DNA from: Whitmania pigra
Lineage: Eukaryota > Annelida > Clitellata > Hirudinida > Haemopidae
Reading direction: 5' to 3'
Assembly (NCBI GenBank): GCA_021613335.1
Contig: JAJTWR010000269.1
Span: 2,268,501 to 2,332,500 of the forward strand
Length of the DNA stretch: 64,000 nt
Part shown: one piece after another, positions 62,490 to 64,000 of the stretch
How the letters are laid out: the number at the start of each line of letters is the position of its first letter
Position numbering within the stretch: position 1 is the first letter of the stretch
Made by a program: the position numbers and the translations under genes
Notes under the pieces: generated by a model
What the model was told of the DNA's origin: nothing
What the model saw: only the letters and a program-made list of their open reading frames with translations
Database searches by the model: none

Positions 62490-62498
62490 CTTTATATA
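62490..62498 (-). promoter_or_regulatory. TATA box of the SMAD gene (TATATAAAG)
   Basis: Perfect TATATAAAG on the minus strand, with CT-rich start-site-like sequence about 30 bp downstream and a strong 5' splice site beyond. It lies 600 bp upstream of the SMAD start codon. Functional role inferred. Confidence 0.5.
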
Positions 62499-64000
62499 GA
62501 GATGATGTTGTTCAAGCATCGCCCGGCGTATATTCTATCGTCTGGCCACGCAAAGTCTGCCAAACGTCTATTTGAAGGGGGCCTAATGTATCCTCGTCTC
62601 TCCTATGGAGTAACAATAGATTAACTCCTTTAGCCACGCTTAACGGCTAATTAACTCCTCTGATTGTTACGGCGCCGAAATATTATCGACTTACGAAATG
62701 TTACACGATTGCGTAACTCGTACGCTCGTCAAATCGTCAAGTTCAGCTGTCCATCGACCGTCCATCAGCAGTAGTCTCTCTGAAAGCTGGAAGATTAAAA
62801 AGGAAGCGCCGTTGAAAACTGAAAGGATGAAAGAAATGGCTAGGTTAGCTAGCTAGTCAGCTCCCGTGAGGTTAACCGTAGAATTTATAAAGGAACACTT
62901 CAAAAGGTCGTTTCAAGTCGAAACTACTTCCCGGCACTGAACGATGGTCTGAAATAATTTGCTTACAAACATTCCGAATCCCGTGCCAAGAGACGCCGAC
63001 GGTATTAACTTTCGACTCGAATTTCCATCCGAATGTTCCCCGCAACAATGGAGATCAATGACTCGACGTCGCAAGATGACCGCGGATCAAAAGATAACAT
63101 CGACCACTGATCTGCCCAGGGGGGGAGTTCAGACGGTTGTTGCGTAACACGGGGCACTTAATTGGGGAGGATATTCGTCCGTGTTTAAACCCCTGCGAAT
63201 ATGCGTGTTTATTACTGTTGTTGTTTATTAATGCTGTTTATTATTATTATTACTGTTGTTGTTGCTGGTCGCTCAATGGAGGGAATAAATAATGTGCTTT
63301 TCAAGTGTTTATTAATACGGGCCTCGAAGTCTCGACATTTGTCTTCGCCGCTCATGTTTGTGCGTGCGAGGGGGCAGCGACCCGAGGCTAAACACCGGGT
63401 GGGCGAATTCGTCGTGTGTGGATCAAAACCCTTAAAAATATTGCATGTCGCGTGTTTTGCTTCTAAATTGCTTTATAAATAGAATTTTGAGTAATTCCCA
63501 CGGTTTTCAGAGAAGACGATCGAATGTTTGAATTCTTTGGAAAGTTACCTTTTAGAGAACATCGTAATAAAACTGTTTGAATTTGAATCTAATCGAAAAG
63601 AATAAATAATAATTTCATCAAAAAGCTTCGATGAGACTGGCGATAATAAGGGCAGCAACGTAGACGTCGATTAAGAATTAAAAAAGCAATGAAACGAATA
63701 GGCGTGTAAATATAAAAATAAATATGAAATAGATCAAAGTATGACGGTTTAAAATATAATTTTATTATTGGTCGAGATTTAAAATTTTATAAAATGCACG
63801 ATTTAATTATAATAGATTATTTTAGGAACCAAAAGGACGGCAATTCTGAATTTCGTAGAACATACCTTCGTAAGAACTCTCCGATTGTCTCAAGAAAACG
63901 TGCCTTCGAGAAACGATGACTCGTCACGTCCGTCTGTCTGTCTCTCTGCGTTGACATTTCCAAGCCATCCTTGTCAGTTGTTGTTGCTGTCGTTACTCTT
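62499..64000. other. Upstream region of the SMAD gene, right window end
   Basis: Less AT-rich than the intergenic average, with several CG-containing stretches (62,500-63,450). This could be regulatory DNA or a further gene's edge. No coding exon recognised; the frames at 62959-63147 and 63201-63482 show no domain. Confidence 0.4.

Overview
The window is nuclear DNA of a bilaterian animal. It is AT-rich, has interrupted genes with GT/AG introns, many trinucleotide microsatellites and minisatellites, and decayed eukaryotic transposons (hAT, Tc1/mariner, Helitron, non-LTR, LTR). An innexin whose first-loop signature reads EPIQCWVP, a CCN matricellular gene pair and an inhibitory SMAD fit a lophotrochozoan. 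An annelid, perhaps a leech, is my best guess; this is inference from protein style, not a search.

Layout. 1-1191 (minus): first three coding exons of a CMGC-like protein kinase that runs off the left edge. About 4.6-5.3 kb: weak kinase-like scraps. 5.8-6.45 kb: fragment of a non-LTR retrotransposon. 6.6-22.7 kb (plus): CCN-A, with a putative 5' UTR exon, an exon for a signal peptide plus serine-rich stretch, then one exon each for the IGFBP, VWC, TSP1 and C-terminal cystine-knot (CT) modules. 22.7-30.3 kb: spacer with a large (TTA)n tract, a hAT element that carries a second hAT MITE inside its transposase remnant, and a solo LTR. 30.4-52.0 kb (plus): CCN-B, a tandem paralogue with the same exon order and the same intron phases. 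Its introns hold a hAT, a Tc3-like deletion derivative, a 27-copy 29-bp minisatellite and other repeats. 54.3-55.6 kb (plus): a complete two-exon innexin. 60.3-62.5 kb (minus): an inhibitory SMAD (SMAD6/7 type) with a TATA promoter and an untranslated first exon. 62.5-64 kb: nothing recognised.

Most striking observation. CCN-A and CCN-B are nearly identical in three internal exons (VWC 230/230 nt, TSP1 172/174, IGFBP about 97% with differences gathered at the exon ends). Their introns are unrelated within a few bases of the splice sites, and exon 1 and the CT exon are strongly diverged. Selection on protein cannot preserve silent sites this way, so exon-confined homogenisation (gene conversion, possibly with an RNA/cDNA template) is the best reading.

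Functionally, CCN proteins and inhibitory SMADs both touch TGF-beta/BMP signalling (outside and inside the cell respectively), and innexins form gap junctions. Nothing in the sequence shows the loci are co-regulated. Coding exons are clearly richer in GC than their surroundings.
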